Shown piece by piece: positions 23,001 to 35,200 of a stretch of DNA of 64,000 bases. A program made the position numbers and the translations under genes. Origin of the DNA: Dendrolimus kikuchii. Its lineage: Eukaryota > Arthropoda > Insecta > Lepidoptera > Lasiocampidae. Under the pieces are notes generated by a model. The model saw only the letters and a program-made list of their open reading frames with translations. It was not told the origin of the DNA and ran no database searches. Position 1 is the stretch's first letter. The number at the start of each line of letters is the position of its first letter. The stretch spans positions 17,037,435 through 17,101,434 of the forward strand of contig CM034389.1 in assembly GCA_019925095.2 (NCBI GenBank), in the 5' to 3' direction.

Positions 23001-23414
23001 CAGCCTAAAGATGTCTTTTGAATAAAAATGCTTTTCAAACAAATTTTGTAAAGCAGTTTTTGAGATAAAGAGATTAGACTGCTCTCAATTAAATGCTTTT
23101 TAATTCTACATATCAAATGGAAGTTTTTCACTTGTAAGCTACCCCTACGATGAGCGGGTACTGAAACGCACTTAGCCGATTTTTAATACTAGTATTATTT
23201 TATTTCAGAAATCCCATGTATTGATAAACTTCAAAAATCACTTGTTATGGGGTCTACGAAAAACAAAGGTGAAATATTATATCCTGGAGATGTAAAAATC
23301 AAGGTAGCCGAACCTAAAGGACTGAATGCGTTACATTTCGAAGAAGTCATTTATAAAACTCTGGTGTATGACAAAAAGGAAGATGAACCCCTAAATGAGG
23401 GTGACTTCTGTTAA
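13949..23414 (+). CDS. NANS: Sialic acid synthase, N-acylneuraminate-9-phosphate synthase (whole gene)
   Basis: The enzyme condenses N-acetylmannosamine 6-phosphate with phosphoenolpyruvate to make N-acetylneuraminate 9-phosphate in the cytosol. Exons are 13949-14077, 14567-14782, 16913-17260, 18772-18922 and 23209-23414. Joined, they give about 349 residues (human 359). Residues 1-280 form the NeuB barrel, with CFIIAEVGQNHQGD, AGASCVKFQKT, HLEFSETQYREL, KIGSGDSNN, ISTGM, YPVPFEDCNL, VGYSGQE and EKHITLDKTMKGTDH, which holds the conserved metal-binding His residues. The last ~60 residues match the C-terminal antifreeze-like (SAF) domain, with a VAEPKGL motif. Nothing vital is missing. Drosophila has a single orthologue, so an insect copy is expected. 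Confidence 0.95.
14567..14782 (+). CDS. NANS: NANS exon 2
   Basis: Seventy-two codons from a TATTTCAG acceptor to a gtgagt donor encode AGASCVKFQK, SWGKTYGDHKRHLEFS and IPFTASAMDM, all close to human NANS. Confidence 0.95.
15250..16200. other. GC-richer block in NANS intron 2, origin unknown
   Basis: This ~950 bp segment is clearly richer in GC than the intron around it, and it is crossed by several fragmentary open frames on both strands. None shows a family motif. It is most likely the remnant of a transposon or retroelement, but I cannot classify it. Confidence 0.35.
16255..16419 (-). mobile_element. Helitron-like 5' end fragment
   Basis: On the minus strand the right end reads TCTATACTAATATTATAAAG, the same 5' end as other Helitron-like copies in the window. 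The other end is not recognisable. Confidence 0.5.
16913..17260 (+). CDS. NANS: NANS exon 3
   Basis: The acceptor is TTATTTTTAG and the donor gtagct, both phase 0. The exon encodes VPFIKIGSGDSNN, IPLIISTGMVDKSAV, HCISAYPVPFEDCNL and VGYSGQELGTAVALGAV, the core of the barrel. Confidence 0.95.
17383..17560 (-). repeat. Helitron-like or SINE-like dispersed repeat fragment
   Basis: The run GCCCGCCACTTCATCCGCGTG, CAGTCCAGCCGTTTCAGAG and GACAGACATACAAAAA in this order is a pattern seen in several places here (27425, 51405). It is widespread in lepidopteran DNA by recall. Confidence 0.55.
18286..18455 (+). repeat. Diverged tRNA-derived SINE
   Basis: GATAGCTTAGTGGCTAACGT followed later by GAAAAGCATCGTGATAAA resembles the tRNA-like head and conserved middle of an insect SINE. 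The tRNA-like part is too diverged to be a tRNA gene. Confidence 0.5.
18772..18922 (+). CDS. NANS: NANS exon 4
   Basis: The acceptor is TTTACAG and the donor is TCCG|gttagt, leaving one base over. It encodes LEKHITLDKTMKGTDHVCS with the conserved metal-binding His residues and RVIEASLGTP. Confidence 0.95.
18980..19120 (+). repeat. LINE C-terminal fragment
   Basis: The translation around 19035-19115, with SVMNVKEASEVCKN and WRSVVRAYTA, resembles the end of an RTE-like LINE reverse transcriptase ORF. It is short and has no function left. Confidence 0.45.
20095..20445. repeat. LINE tail and Helitron-like remnants
   Basis: TTGTCTGGAAGAGATAGC then AGCGATAAGACGAC resembles a LINE 3' tail. It is followed by blocks with CGCGAGATTCCCGGGAT and AGCGCGGATTTTAAGTCT, also found near 34170 and 51590. 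The boundaries are uncertain. Confidence 0.45.
21990..22180 (-). mobile_element. Helitron-like element, truncated
   Basis: The left edge CTAGCTGACCCGTGGC is the complement of a 3' end reading GCCACGGGTCAGCTAG. The body shares its order of motifs with the element at 43172 in the opposite orientation. The 5' end is missing. Confidence 0.6.
22288..22797 (-). repeat. SINE-like retroposon, old copy split in two
   Basis: Parts at 22288-22366 and 22612-22797 match the two halves of the family found at 386, 2341 and 8182, but are more diverged. The ~245 bp between them is foreign to the family and was probably inserted later. Confidence 0.65.
23209..23414 (+). CDS. NANS: NANS exon 5 (terminal)
   Basis: The exon completes the Glu codon split with exon 4. 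It encodes the SAF-like C-terminal domain, with QKSLVMGSTKNKGEILYPGD and KVAEPKGL, and ends TAA after EGDFC. Confidence 0.93.
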
Positions 23415-23673
23415 ATTGTGCTCAAATTTTTATAAATGTTTAAGTCACAAATAGGAATATTATCGGATTAGTAATTACTAAGTGTTAAGTCATGTATTTT
23501 ATTAATATCGCATTTTATTGTATTCATGAGAAAAATACGCTAAAATTAACTCTTTATATGTTCTGGCTTATATCGTTACATGGAATGTACATATGGAAAA
23601 TTATTATAACTTAATCGAATTTATAGATTTTAGAAAATATTTTTGATATTCATTATTTACATGTGCTAAAGAT

Positions 23674-23679
23674 AATAAA
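23674..23679 (+). other. NANS polyadenylation signal
   Basis: AATAAA is found about 260 bases after the stop codon, in an AT-rich 3' region. Other near matches follow near 23755. Confidence 0.4.
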
Positions 23680-24329
23680 GGTTAAAAAAACTTATGCATA
23701 ATTATATTACTTTACGTTTACTATTATATTTGTGAAGCATAATACGATTGATAAAAATAAATATATTTTATGAAAAAAATATTTTTTACTCTTATAATCT
23801 GTGATATTTGGTTGTTGTACATACAGTGAATATACCTATAAGAATATTAATTATGACAGAACAAATTAAAGTCATTCAAAAAGCGCCAAGCTTCATGTAC
23901 CATATTCAATTACCACTCCTGTCCAATTACCACTTAGAGTTTTTGTTAGCCCATACAGAATAAGCATAGAGCATTCGGTTGGACTCGTTTCCAGCCTACC
24001 TTCCTATAAAAGATCAGTGATAACCATTTAAGTATAAGTATATAATTATCACTCAAATTTAAAACAAAAATAATCTGTATGACTTGCAACCATCCTGTCG
24101 ACTATTATTGGCAAAGTTTGTAGAAACGTTTTTCACAATACGTGGCCCTATTCACTATGCATAAAATTTCCGTCTGAATTGTGCATAATTACGTCCATAT
24201 GCATGGCTCAGATTGAGATGCTGTAACACCGCGGGTAAGGCAAGGATGTGTTGAGATATTCCCTGACGCAATTTATTGGCGACAGAATTTTATTTTTATT
24301 GTGGATGAGACGCAAGCAGCAGATGAGTA

Positions 24330-24740
24330 TTGTGTTGTAATAGAGCACGAGCGGCGCAGCAGTGTGCGCACGCCGATGTTGGCCCCGTGCCCGTTGATCT
24401 GCCAGTCCCCGGAGCGCCGGCCCCACCGTTGCATGCGCCGCGCTAAACCCCCACAAGCGCCCGTCTCGCGCACCCCGAGACCCTCGTCCATTGTATATAC
24501 CCACTAGGACTGCTCGTATGCGCGCCTCTAGACACGCGTATCTCGCGACCTGCTTACCTCTGTATACCGCAACCGCACTTTTAAAATACTTTTATGTTGG
24601 AAGTGATGTTTAGCTCAGAGTCAGCGAAATAGTTGCGACTTGGGAGCAGCCGATTTAGGTCGCCCGGTTCAGTGCTAGCGAGATATTTTTATTACGACTG
24701 TTGGGTGCAGACGTACGAGCGCCCGAGCGAGTTGCTGGTT
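24330..24740 (+). promoter_or_regulatory. CpG-rich promoter-like region of the MTCL/SOGA gene
   Basis: A GC- and CpG-rich segment (24340-24560), with a second GC-rich patch at 24650-24730, precedes the first coding exon by 250-650 bases in otherwise AT-rich DNA. This is typical of a promoter and 5' leader. Open frames across it (24208-24507) lack family features and are treated as chance. Confidence 0.4.
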
Positions 24741-24976
24741 AAATAAATTCTTATTTATAGAGTAGAATCGTAAAGTTCATTCCATAAACATTTACATACG
24801 TATGTGTAGTCGATCCTGATCCCCCTGGACGTCGGATGAAACATTGCCAAAACGCATTGCGATAGTATCGTATAAGAGAAAAGGAAAGTGATCAGTGGTT
24901 TGTTGAATAAGTGGCATTTAGGTGATATCTGTGACATTTGTCAAGTGCATTTGAATTTAGGTAACGTTGTGTAAGA

Positions 24977-25173
24977 ATGTACGGATTGTATCCGTTGGCG
25001 AAGGGTGATCCGCTGTGCCCGCTTGGATTCCATCCGCAAGTGCGGTGGCCGACGCGCTGCAAGCGATGCTTCCGCGACTACAAGGAGCACGGCGGTGGCG
25101 GTGGCCGAAAGAAGGAGGATGACTTTACTGCCTCCACCCCAAGCCTTTCCACATGGAACTCGCCAGCGTCACG
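24977..25173 (+). CDS. MTCL/SOGA-like exon 1
   Basis: ATG starts 65 codons plus two bases before a gtgcgt donor. The exon encodes [20 protein letters not shown], a CxxC-containing head, then a Gly run and [16 protein letters not shown]. Confidence 0.85.
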
Positions 25174-26188
25174 GTGCGTTATCTAACCAGTCGGTAAATA
25201 AATTAACGTAATTTTATTTGACATCTAATATATCAGCTCGAAGCACTTACCTCTCTTAGTATTCTAGAATTTCGTAACTAATACATAAATCTTTTATTGG
25301 TCTCCGAGCCTAACAAAAGCAATAAAATAGTTGCAATGATATATACAGTGGCTATACATATACCGCAAATGCTAGAGCCTATATTGGCTTTTAAGTTTAT
25401 AAGATTGTTGACTTTTGAATTCATAACAATCTAGTACAAAATTATTTATTGGCGAATAGTTTGTGTATTACTTCAATTCTTGCAGCAGGCATAATATCCG
25501 TAAGACTTAAAAGCAACCAACTTGAAATAACAACAAACGTGAGGATTAATCTCAGTAAAACCAAAGTTAATACCGGAAATGTGATTTCCGAGCTGTAGGT
25601 ACCTTATCAGTTCTAGCAAGCTACACTTTGGCTATCTACTAGACAATGGATATCAAACGAATGTTAATGTGTAAAAAAATGTCGGATTCTGATTTCAAAT
25701 CAAAACAAACCATTTACAGCTTACAGCAAGGTGGCAAATTTCCAGATAACGTGTGCGTTTTTGCAAATTGTTTGTATTGCGTCCGTTTAAAACACGGATG
25801 TTTGACGCAAAGCTCACCTACGATTCCATGTACGTAACAATGTTTCTTCGAAACAACACAGGATTATTATTGGCATACACCAAACATATTCCAAACAGGC
25901 CATTGTGAAGTATTGATCAAAAATCTTGTTTAACACCAACCTATCGATAAACCTTTTCGTAAGCTTTCAAATAGTGTTTCATCACACATTTATTTTTTTA
26001 ATTACTTGGACTATTTATGCATCTACTGCCTTTTTCCTGCACCACCTACATTGCCTGATTCAAATTTCTTTGATTTAGGTTGCCTGGAAGAGATCGCTTT
26101 GAGCGATAAGGCCGCCTATTCTATTGCCTAGAAAATATTGTAAATATGGTCTGTTTTTGTAACTGTATATTTTGGTGTTCAATAAAGT

Positions 26189-26245
<57 letters not shown>

Positions 26246-29200
26246 TACCAAAACATCAGGCTATAAGTTTCACAAGCTTAATTTATTTATAAAAATATCC
26301 CATGTGTACTAGAAGTAATTTTCAGTTACGTATTCATTAATTTTTATTACAATAGATAATTTTTATAAACGGTACTGATGAGGAATTTAATTGAAATTTC
26401 TATCTGCAATTAGGAAAACAACGAATAAGTTACTTCCACAAAAAATATGTAAATGAAGTTAGTTTCTTTTCCTTCGCGGTCAGTACGTGGTAATCGTAAA
26501 CAATATGCACGTTAGGTCAGAAAACTGAATTTATTAAAAATGTGAGTTAAACTGCTTAAAAAAGTTTTAGGTATCCATAATCTTATTCTTAATGCGATTA
26601 TGAATAACACTATTTTGTCCCTTTTTAAAAAGCTTACAAACCTCGTATAACTATTATGAATAAGGTATTATGAATAAGTAATTACATATGTCAATTATAG
26701 ATAATGATAATAATCTCCAAGTAAAATAGGCTATGATACAGACTTGAGATCTTGAAGAGATGAGTTAAGATACAGATCCCTGTGCCTAATACGGGAAATA
26801 TTATGCCATCTATATTACCGAGCAAGTATATATATATATATATATATATACATAAGTTCCTAATGTAGAGTCAGAATTTCTAACCTGAGTAGGTTGCGGA
26901 TTCCTTATTAGGTAAATTAAGATATTTAATTCGAAACTTGCCATTCATCTACTCACACATAAACACTGCCATATTTTTCTAAGTTAATTTATACATCATA
27001 TACGTATGATCTATAAATAACCTGATGTGGGAAGGAGGATAAGGGAACCCTGTGGATTGAAAGAAAGGATATTAACACGTACCATGATAAAATTAAATAT
27101 ATTTAGAAGAAAGGTTAGGTTAATAAGAGCATTAAACAGACATACGTGTAAAAGAGATTGATGCGAAAAATATTTGCGAAAATCTTAGTATCTGGAGATC
27201 CATCGTCTCTAGTCTACTCTTTTAGGTCGGAAATAGGCGTGATATGCATAAATATACCTATACAATCTGATGTCACGCGAGTTAATGGTCATAGACTACT
27301 TAAATATAATTATTATGACTATATAATTTCCTGTCATTGTAAACACAAAAGGATTTGTGACACAATAGATTTCACATCTCATGTATGTAGTTATGTACCT
27401 ATTACAAAATATATTAAGTACTAGATTCTGCCCGTGATTTCGTCCGCGTGGAATAGTTAAAAAAACCCTCCCGATTTTAAAACATTCTTCATTGGTGCTC
27501 CGCTCCTAGAGGTCTCAGCGTGATGATATACAGCCTAATTGTTTTTAATGTATAAATTATACCGGCAACATCAATACTTAATTAGGTGCATAAGTTGTAT
27601 AATAAGCTGTTTAAGCAATTAAAGTTTTTTTAAATATACCACGGGATCTCTTTAAATTTTCGGGATCAAAAGTATCATATATGTACCGATATAAGCTACC
27701 GGTATATATGCTACCACTATACGAAATTTTATTCAAATCGGTCCAGTCGCTTCAGAGATTAGCCCGTACAAACAGACAAACAAAGAAACAAAAAAATTTT
27801 TTTCATTGTACAGAAATTCGAACTCTACACTTTTATTATATGTATAAATAGGTCACAGAGTACGTTAATATAATAGGAGAGTATAGGTATTATTATGATG
27901 ATGCAAATATTTTTATCCATAAGTCAGATGCATATTTATCATTTCAGTTTTATTATTACCTGGTATCATTTGCAAAACAAAATGTGTTTATGTAAAAACA
28001 GTTTTAATGACATAAAAAACTTGCATTCTATTTAGTCAAGTATTAGGCCCTAAAGGTGCGGCATACCCAGTAGCCATTAGCTGCTTAGCTGTTTGTTGTG
28101 TCTTAGAGCATAGGTACACGTTAATCTCCACAACAGTTAAATCAATAAAGACACTTTTTATCACCTTACAAAACGTTGCAGATTCCTATATTTTGTAGCA
28201 GCGTAGCAAGTTTTTTATTTTTTATTATTATTAACAAGTCTACGGGCTTGAGTTCCGTACCCTTTTTTACAGCTTAATTTCGATTTTTTTGTTATAATAA
28301 CTTATACACGCTTTTTGGTTATTTTTGTTTTTGTGTGACATTTATTTAATGATATTTATGTTGTGGTGTACCTTACGAATAACTTATTATATTAATTTAT
28401 TCTACTTTTAATACTAAACTTATATTAATGTATAGTGTACCTCTTACATGCTGGTGTTGTGAGGAAGTGCATATGCAGTGTGTGCCTTATGTCTATACCT
28501 ACATATATTATCCTAACTAGTGCCATGTAGCGTAGCAAGTTAGATTGTCGTAACTTTACCTAATTAAACAGTAAGTAACATAACTTATATGATGTTTTAA
28601 TCGTTGTTTATAATTTTCATTTAAAATGTGTCATATACCGGGTTCCGTTGTGGTTTTCAGTGACTTATAGGTCTAATAGTATAATCATTATTATATAGGT
28701 CTAGGTATAAAAGTAAACTAACTTAACTGACCATTCTTGTAAAAAATGGCATATTGTGAACGCAATATTTTTAATTAAAACCTCACGCGCTATTAATGAT
28801 TGATGTAACTCTTTGAGATTTGTTACACGTGGCTTAAGAGATAAGCAGGAGTCAATAAGCTCTTGAATGTTATATTTAGTTTGGTAAATACCTATCTAAA
28901 TACCGTATGGTGGTTTATCAAGTAAACCAATTAACATAAAATTCAATGGGCTTGTTGTTAATTGTACCCTTTCACAAAAGGGTCAGGCCTCTAGTCATAT
29001 TCTACAATTTAGAACGCCAAAAATATTTTAGTGACATTTGTTGTAAAATTATATCTATTAATGGGGTTCTGATACTCAAAGATAAAAAAATCGTTACTAT
29101 GGCCTGACCCCCATAGCAGTATTTCTGACTGTTAGAGCCAATTTACCCCAGGAACTACGAAATCTATAAAATTATTAATACTTTTAAGAAAACTTCTTCA

Positions 29201-32200
29201 AAAATTACGCGTGGCGCCCATGATATTATCGAAAGCGAAAAGATCACCTTTCTTCAGATGTGTTGTAAATGATTTTTACTACATAGGTATAGACGTACAT
29301 AGTCAAAATTATATATGTACTTATGAAATATGGGGTGAACAATAAAGTGTTTTGTATTTTATAGATGAACTCTCAATACACAGTTCGACTCGCACAAAGC
29401 TTCTTGTGTTTTGTTTCATTTAAGCAAAGAAAGCAGGAAAGACGGTCCAGCAGTATCGACGTGACTTCCCACTCTATTTAAAATAAAATGATAAAATACT
29501 CCATGAAATATGGAGAATTCCACGGAATATTTTTATCGAAATGAACGTCAGTAAAAACACTGGATATCAAACGCATAAAATGAAATGACTGAGATTATTT
29601 TTCCTCGTTCGAAACAAAGGGGCTAAATATAGCAATGTTAACTTTATTTTTTTCGAAACAGGAGCCGTGATGACGACAATGGCGCAGACGTTGTGAAGGT
29701 GGGCCGCGGTTGGGCGTCCAGTACAAATCTCAGTTCAATAGAACCAGCAAAAAAAGACGTCTTCTCAACTGGTAACTTCTCACTCAAACGTATTATTACT
29801 TATGACTACGTTTTTTGTTTAGGTAGAGATGCTTTACACATAACATTCCATTATCTGAAGATAAACAAGTGGGATAAGTTTGTGCAGGATTGTCTTAGCG
29901 TATTGGGCGTCGGAGTGCGAAGATCAGTTTGCGGGCCTCCCCGTTACCAACAATAAAAAAAACGCATTTTATTTTTATTTTCATTTCTAAGGATCTTCCT
30001 AGTCCTTTGTCATTCGTCCGTCTTGTGTTTATATGTCACAATCATTGTTCTCAAAAATCTACAGGGTTTATTATAATGAAATTTGACATGAAGATTTAGT
30101 CTATATGTAGCTACACATTGGTGTAGTACGTATTAAGTGTTATTACGCCCGGGTGCCACACACTCCTTGTACTCCCGAGTAAAAACGGCCCTGACTATAT
30201 GTCCAGTGACCTCCCTGTCGGACTACTCCTATAATTACTACGTAAAATGTATACGGACGCATAAAAAAGAAAATAGTTCTATGTGTTGTCATGATTTATT
30301 GATTATATGAAATAGATATCTTGTAGATTTATGTATGTATTTTGTTGTTTTGTCTTGTTCTAAAATTTTGATTTTGTCACACCCTTAATAACAGACGACA
30401 GGTTGTCTTCAATATTTGAATTCGCTACGACCTAACAGTTTTGAAAGTTTCCAGGAATTTAAATTTCAAATAAACGTTATTGAAGTGTAAATAAACATAG
30501 TGAGCTTTAGTATTTTTGGAAGTAAGTCTAAGAAATATGCTCAGCTGTAGCTCTTCATATATATATATATATCCAACTACCTCGACGTTTCTCTAGTCTC
30601 CTGGTCTAGGGTCAACTTCAATTCAATCACTTCAATCAGGCACCTACCAGGATCAACGCCTCCTGCAATAGTTTGTTTTGTGATTAGTTAAAAAATATTT
30701 CTAAAACAACCCACGCAATTAAATTAAATTTTTTACTAAGTTGATGTCACAGTGACCCCAAATATTCCCCTGAGTTACCAATGTAAATGACGTAAAATAG
30801 TACTCATGTTGTAGTCGTAAATTTTTCCTCAGAACTCTACATACTCGAAGATAAGGAAAGGGGAACAATGTACCCACTACTCACTCAACAGTACAATTTA
30901 TAGTTATCAACTGAAATATACACGACAGCATTTGTAGTAACAGTTCAACTCAAAGTATAATCTTACCGCTTGAATTTAATAAAACACATGTGTTATGCGT
31001 TATCTTTATCATGTACTCGAGATACTGACGTGCAATAATAATACATCGTACGCACAATAATCATTAAGGATATTTATAAACTTTTATACATTTAAGAATG
31101 TTATTATACGTGTACAATATAAAAGGAAATTGCATCTGTCTCAGCAGATGAATTTATTTGTTTTTATGGCATTCGGTAGTAATGATCGTTAAGGCCAGAA
31201 ACGAGGACAGGTGTAACCAGGATGCCAAAAAAACTATAGTGATATTACTCGGTACATGTGCCGCTATCCCAATTCTGTGGTTCGTACCGCTTAGGAATAG
31301 CGGTGTGAAACTAAATGTTGCGAAGACGGATTACCTGGCGTACAATACTATAGATCCCACATCCGTAAGCATTGGCGAAGATAGAATTAAAGTACTCGGG
31401 GTCTGTACTTACCGCGCCCGGAGACATTACCTACCCATGACGTCAAGCCCGTATCTCATTTTATCCGTGCAGGAACGGAGAAAGAATACAATTTCCTGCG
31501 GCCGGGCGGCCTGTCGTAAAAGGCGACAAAATAACCCACAGCCAGGTGGTAGGGTATTTGCCCGACTGGATGGCTACCACCCCTGGTCTAGAGTATGCCG
31601 CCATAACAACCTTGAGTTGTGTTCCGGCATTAGTGACCAGGTTCCAGTCTCCTTTAAGAGAGCAGCAGCGCATTTGTAGCACTTTTGGTGTTGCAAATGT
31701 CTATAGGCGATGGTAACTGCTTTCCATCAAGTGGGCCGTCTGCCTGTCTGCTGAACTCATGCAATAAAAAAAATTTATCTCATCAGCTTAGGTCAAATGG
31801 TGTAAAGTGATAGACGTCATTGAGACCCCAAAATGCTGATTATACTAAAAAGGACCGGTCTATAAACCTATCATTTAACCAACTTTTTGTATGGCAGTGA
31901 CGCGAGGGCTGTACTTGACCGACACAGACAAAACTAGCTGAGTGCTGCTTATCTGGAAATAAATATATCGTGTTAGATAAGTGGAGTCATTGCGAAAGGA
32001 CCGCGTCAGAAACTTCCGCATCCGAGGCAGTCTTCACGTCCGACAAAACAGACAAACAGCAAGAGAGTCATTTACACTTAGCCATATTTCACGGATACCT
32101 GCTAGTTATGTAGAAAACAAATGTCTAGTCGCGCCTCCACCTTGTCCCGGTAGAAGGGGTAGATCCAAGAAATGTTGGATTGACGTCGAGAAGATTAACA

Positions 32201-35200
32201 TGCGTACCAATGATCTCTAAACAAAGGATGCCGAATACTGCGCGAGGTGAAGAAATCTTCAAATCGAACGGTTCAAACCCAACCGGAATTTAACGCTCAG
32301 ATGATTATGATGATCAATAAGGCCAAAATAGCAGCTAATGGACGTAGAATGGTTTCTATCTCCAAATAGAAATCCAAATGGAGGGATAATAAAAGCCCGG
32401 TACCTTTTTAATTAACAACGTTGGCGTCCCACACCCATTCATATAAGTATTAATAGATTTTTGCAGTTAAAGTAAATTTGTGTTACGTGAACATCTTTTA
32501 ACGCTAGAAAACGAATGTCTTTGGCGTCCTATCCATTATGACGTAGTGTCGAACACGCTCACTGCTCTTGGGTCTTATCTACGTTACAAATATTATCAGA
32601 AACGAGGACATTCCAGCCCAACGGAACGACAACCTGCGAAGAGATCACTAGTCAGAACCGAATGAGGAAAACAGAGCGAACACTTAGGCAGGCCTACGTT
32701 TAGCAGTGGACAGCGGTTAACTGTCGTCAACATTTATTGTATGATAAAATAACTGTAATAATGTGGTTGATTGGTCTCATCGTTTTTTATTACAATTATC
32801 GTTTTATTACGTAGGTATTTAACGTATATACTGTTACGACCTACACGCCGACAAAAGTAGATTCGCACCTGCATACCATAAAAGCACACTTTATTACCTT
32901 TCCGCATTCGGACTTCTTTTGTTTACTTTGTGTTTAAAATGTGTAATTAGAAAACATCCCATTGTGTATTGTAATCTTTTATGGCAGTCATTAGCCAGGT
33001 CTGTCGAACTGATTCTAAGAAATTCGGTCTACGCGGTCGGGCAGCCATATTGTATCGGTGCAGTATAAAGCAATGGCCCAGTGAAGAGATCAGCAGTCTA
33101 GCGATAGCCACAAGCGAAGCATTTTGCGCGTGTGACTGAATCGTGCATTGCATTTGGACTGGTTGGGTACAGTTATATTTGTACCTGTGTTATACGTGTT
33201 TGTATAGTTCTAATAAATTCTATAATAATTCCAACGGCATTTTAATTCGAGTCCTGCAAACTCATAACAATACCTGCCTTTTTAGACCGACTTCAAAAAA
33301 GTAGCAGGTTCTCAATTCGTCGTGAAAATATTTTTTTATATTGTATGTTTGGCCATAACTTTTTTGTTTTTGAACCGATTTTGATGATTCATTTTGCGTT
33401 GGATTTAGTAAAGCTTCAAAACAGTCCCTTAGAAATTTTATAAAATAAACATTTTCTACAACTTCTTGATCCAAGTTAAAATGGTTAAATGTAAGAAAAC
33501 AACAATACTTTGCAAAATATAGGAATTTTTATTATAGTGTTACTTAGACTTCAAGATGTTGTAGAAAATGTTTAAATATTTCTTAAGACTTAGTCGGTTT
33601 TTATTTTTTGACATTTTTTTCATTAAACTCATTTTATTAAATGTTTCTTGCAACATTGTTTTTGAGCCAAATAAATTATTGTCTTTCCTTCTTTTTTAGA
33701 TATGTATCAGACTAGTGATACATAGTTATTATACGAATGAAGTATTTAACTATTTAAACGTTCTAATATATTTTAGATTTATTAAGAATTTACTTTAACA
33801 TATATCCAGGTTTAAGTAAGACGGGCGCCTCGTGGACCTCGACGCCGGACCTGGGGGCCGACGACGCCGACAACACGACAGCTGTCACCGTAAACCTCAA
33901 GCTGCCAAAACGGCGGCTCACAGGTCCATTACCATCTTTAGATACAGGACAGAATAATGTCGGTAAGATTTTTTTATACTTATGCTTGTCCGATGTGCAA
34001 ACTAAAGCTTTCCACTTTATAACTATTTAAAAAAATAACTGGAATAGACTATATAAACAATGGAGAACAAGTTGCATTTTTTTTTAGATTTCTTGTCTGT
34101 TTGTTCGGGATTCACGTAAAAACTACTGAGCCGATTTCGATGCGGTTTTTGTTGATAGACAGCTAATTCTTAGACTTAAATTCTGCGCTACTTTTTATCC
34201 TGGGAATCCCACGGGATTTTTTCTGGGAATGATTTAAATTGGTCAGATTTAAAAAAAGTCCAATTCCAGTGTGATTTTTTACTTACTGATTGATGGAAAA
34301 TTTAAGGTAATAAATAAAATGTATGATTTTTTTTCCCGGAAGCGGTTTGAAGTTTTTTGAATAAATACAAATTAGCTTATTCCGACACAGTTTCCACTAA
34401 GACAATAGCTTACATTCTTTTTAAATGCTGTGATAGTTTATGTCCCGGGAATCCCGCGGGAATTTCAAGTCAAGCATGGACAAAGTCGCGGGCATATTTT
34501 AGTTCTCTATAAAATTGTAGTCTCCGCTGTTCTTTTCAGTTTGCATATCTTTACGTAGTATGAAACAAAGTCGCTTTTCACTTTTCACGTCTGTCTGCCT
34601 GTCTGTCTATCCGCTAACTCCTCCTGAACCTCGCAACGGATTTTTAAACGGTTTTCACCATCAGTTAGTTAATTTTTCACTGGAGGTTTATACATAAAAT
34701 AACCTAATTATTTTTTTATGTAAGTAAATAGAGCTACATCCTAGGGTTTAACGAGCGACGTAGCCGCGGAGATAACTCGTTTGTATCTAAGCTTGAAGAA
34801 AGAGCAAATATGTGTGACATTCCTTTACAGAATTTTATCCTTACAAATTACCCTGTGATTTAAGATATATAATACATAATGTGTTTTTTTCTTCAAGATC
34901 AGCTGATTCGATTCTTGATGAGGGTAATTAATTTTTCAAAAAACAAGTGATACCACTTTAGTTTCGTTAAAATCGGCCTAGAGACTCCTTTGAGTGTTTT
35001 TGGTTATTTAGTATAGTTTAAGATTTGGCCCTGAGGGCCCACTTGAAAAATTCACGCTGTATACAAATTTACTATATTTTATTCATAACAGAAACACCAC
35101 AAATTATACCTATCTACTTTAAATTTGTAGACAAGTCCCAGCGTTGGTGTCCACGTCCAAAACCATTAAATAATAAAAGGAATTTGATTAAACTTTTATC

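Larger units (their letters stand above)
18923..23208. other. NANS intron 4
   Basis: The 4.3 kb intron is largely AT-rich. It contains a LINE tail fragment near 18985, repeat remnants at 20095-20430, a Helitron-like copy at 21990 and a split retroposon at 22288-22797. No extra exon is supported. Confidence 0.6.
25174..29661. other. MTCL/SOGA-like intron 1
   Basis: The 4.5 kb intron holds a LINE tail and microsatellite at 26075-26250, an AT repeat near 26827 and a Helitron-like fragment at 27425. The rest is AT-rich with no supported exon. Confidence 0.6.
29772..33809. other. MTCL/SOGA-like intron 2
   Basis: This 4.0 kb intron contains LINE coding fragments (31158-31440, 32100-32740), retroposon copy 5 (31460) and a repeat at 33280. 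I see no further exon. Confidence 0.6.

Noticed and set aside
24208..24507. Open frames on both strands in the CpG-rich segment
   Set aside because: High GC lowers stop frequency; no family motif or splice link. Treated as promoter or leader.
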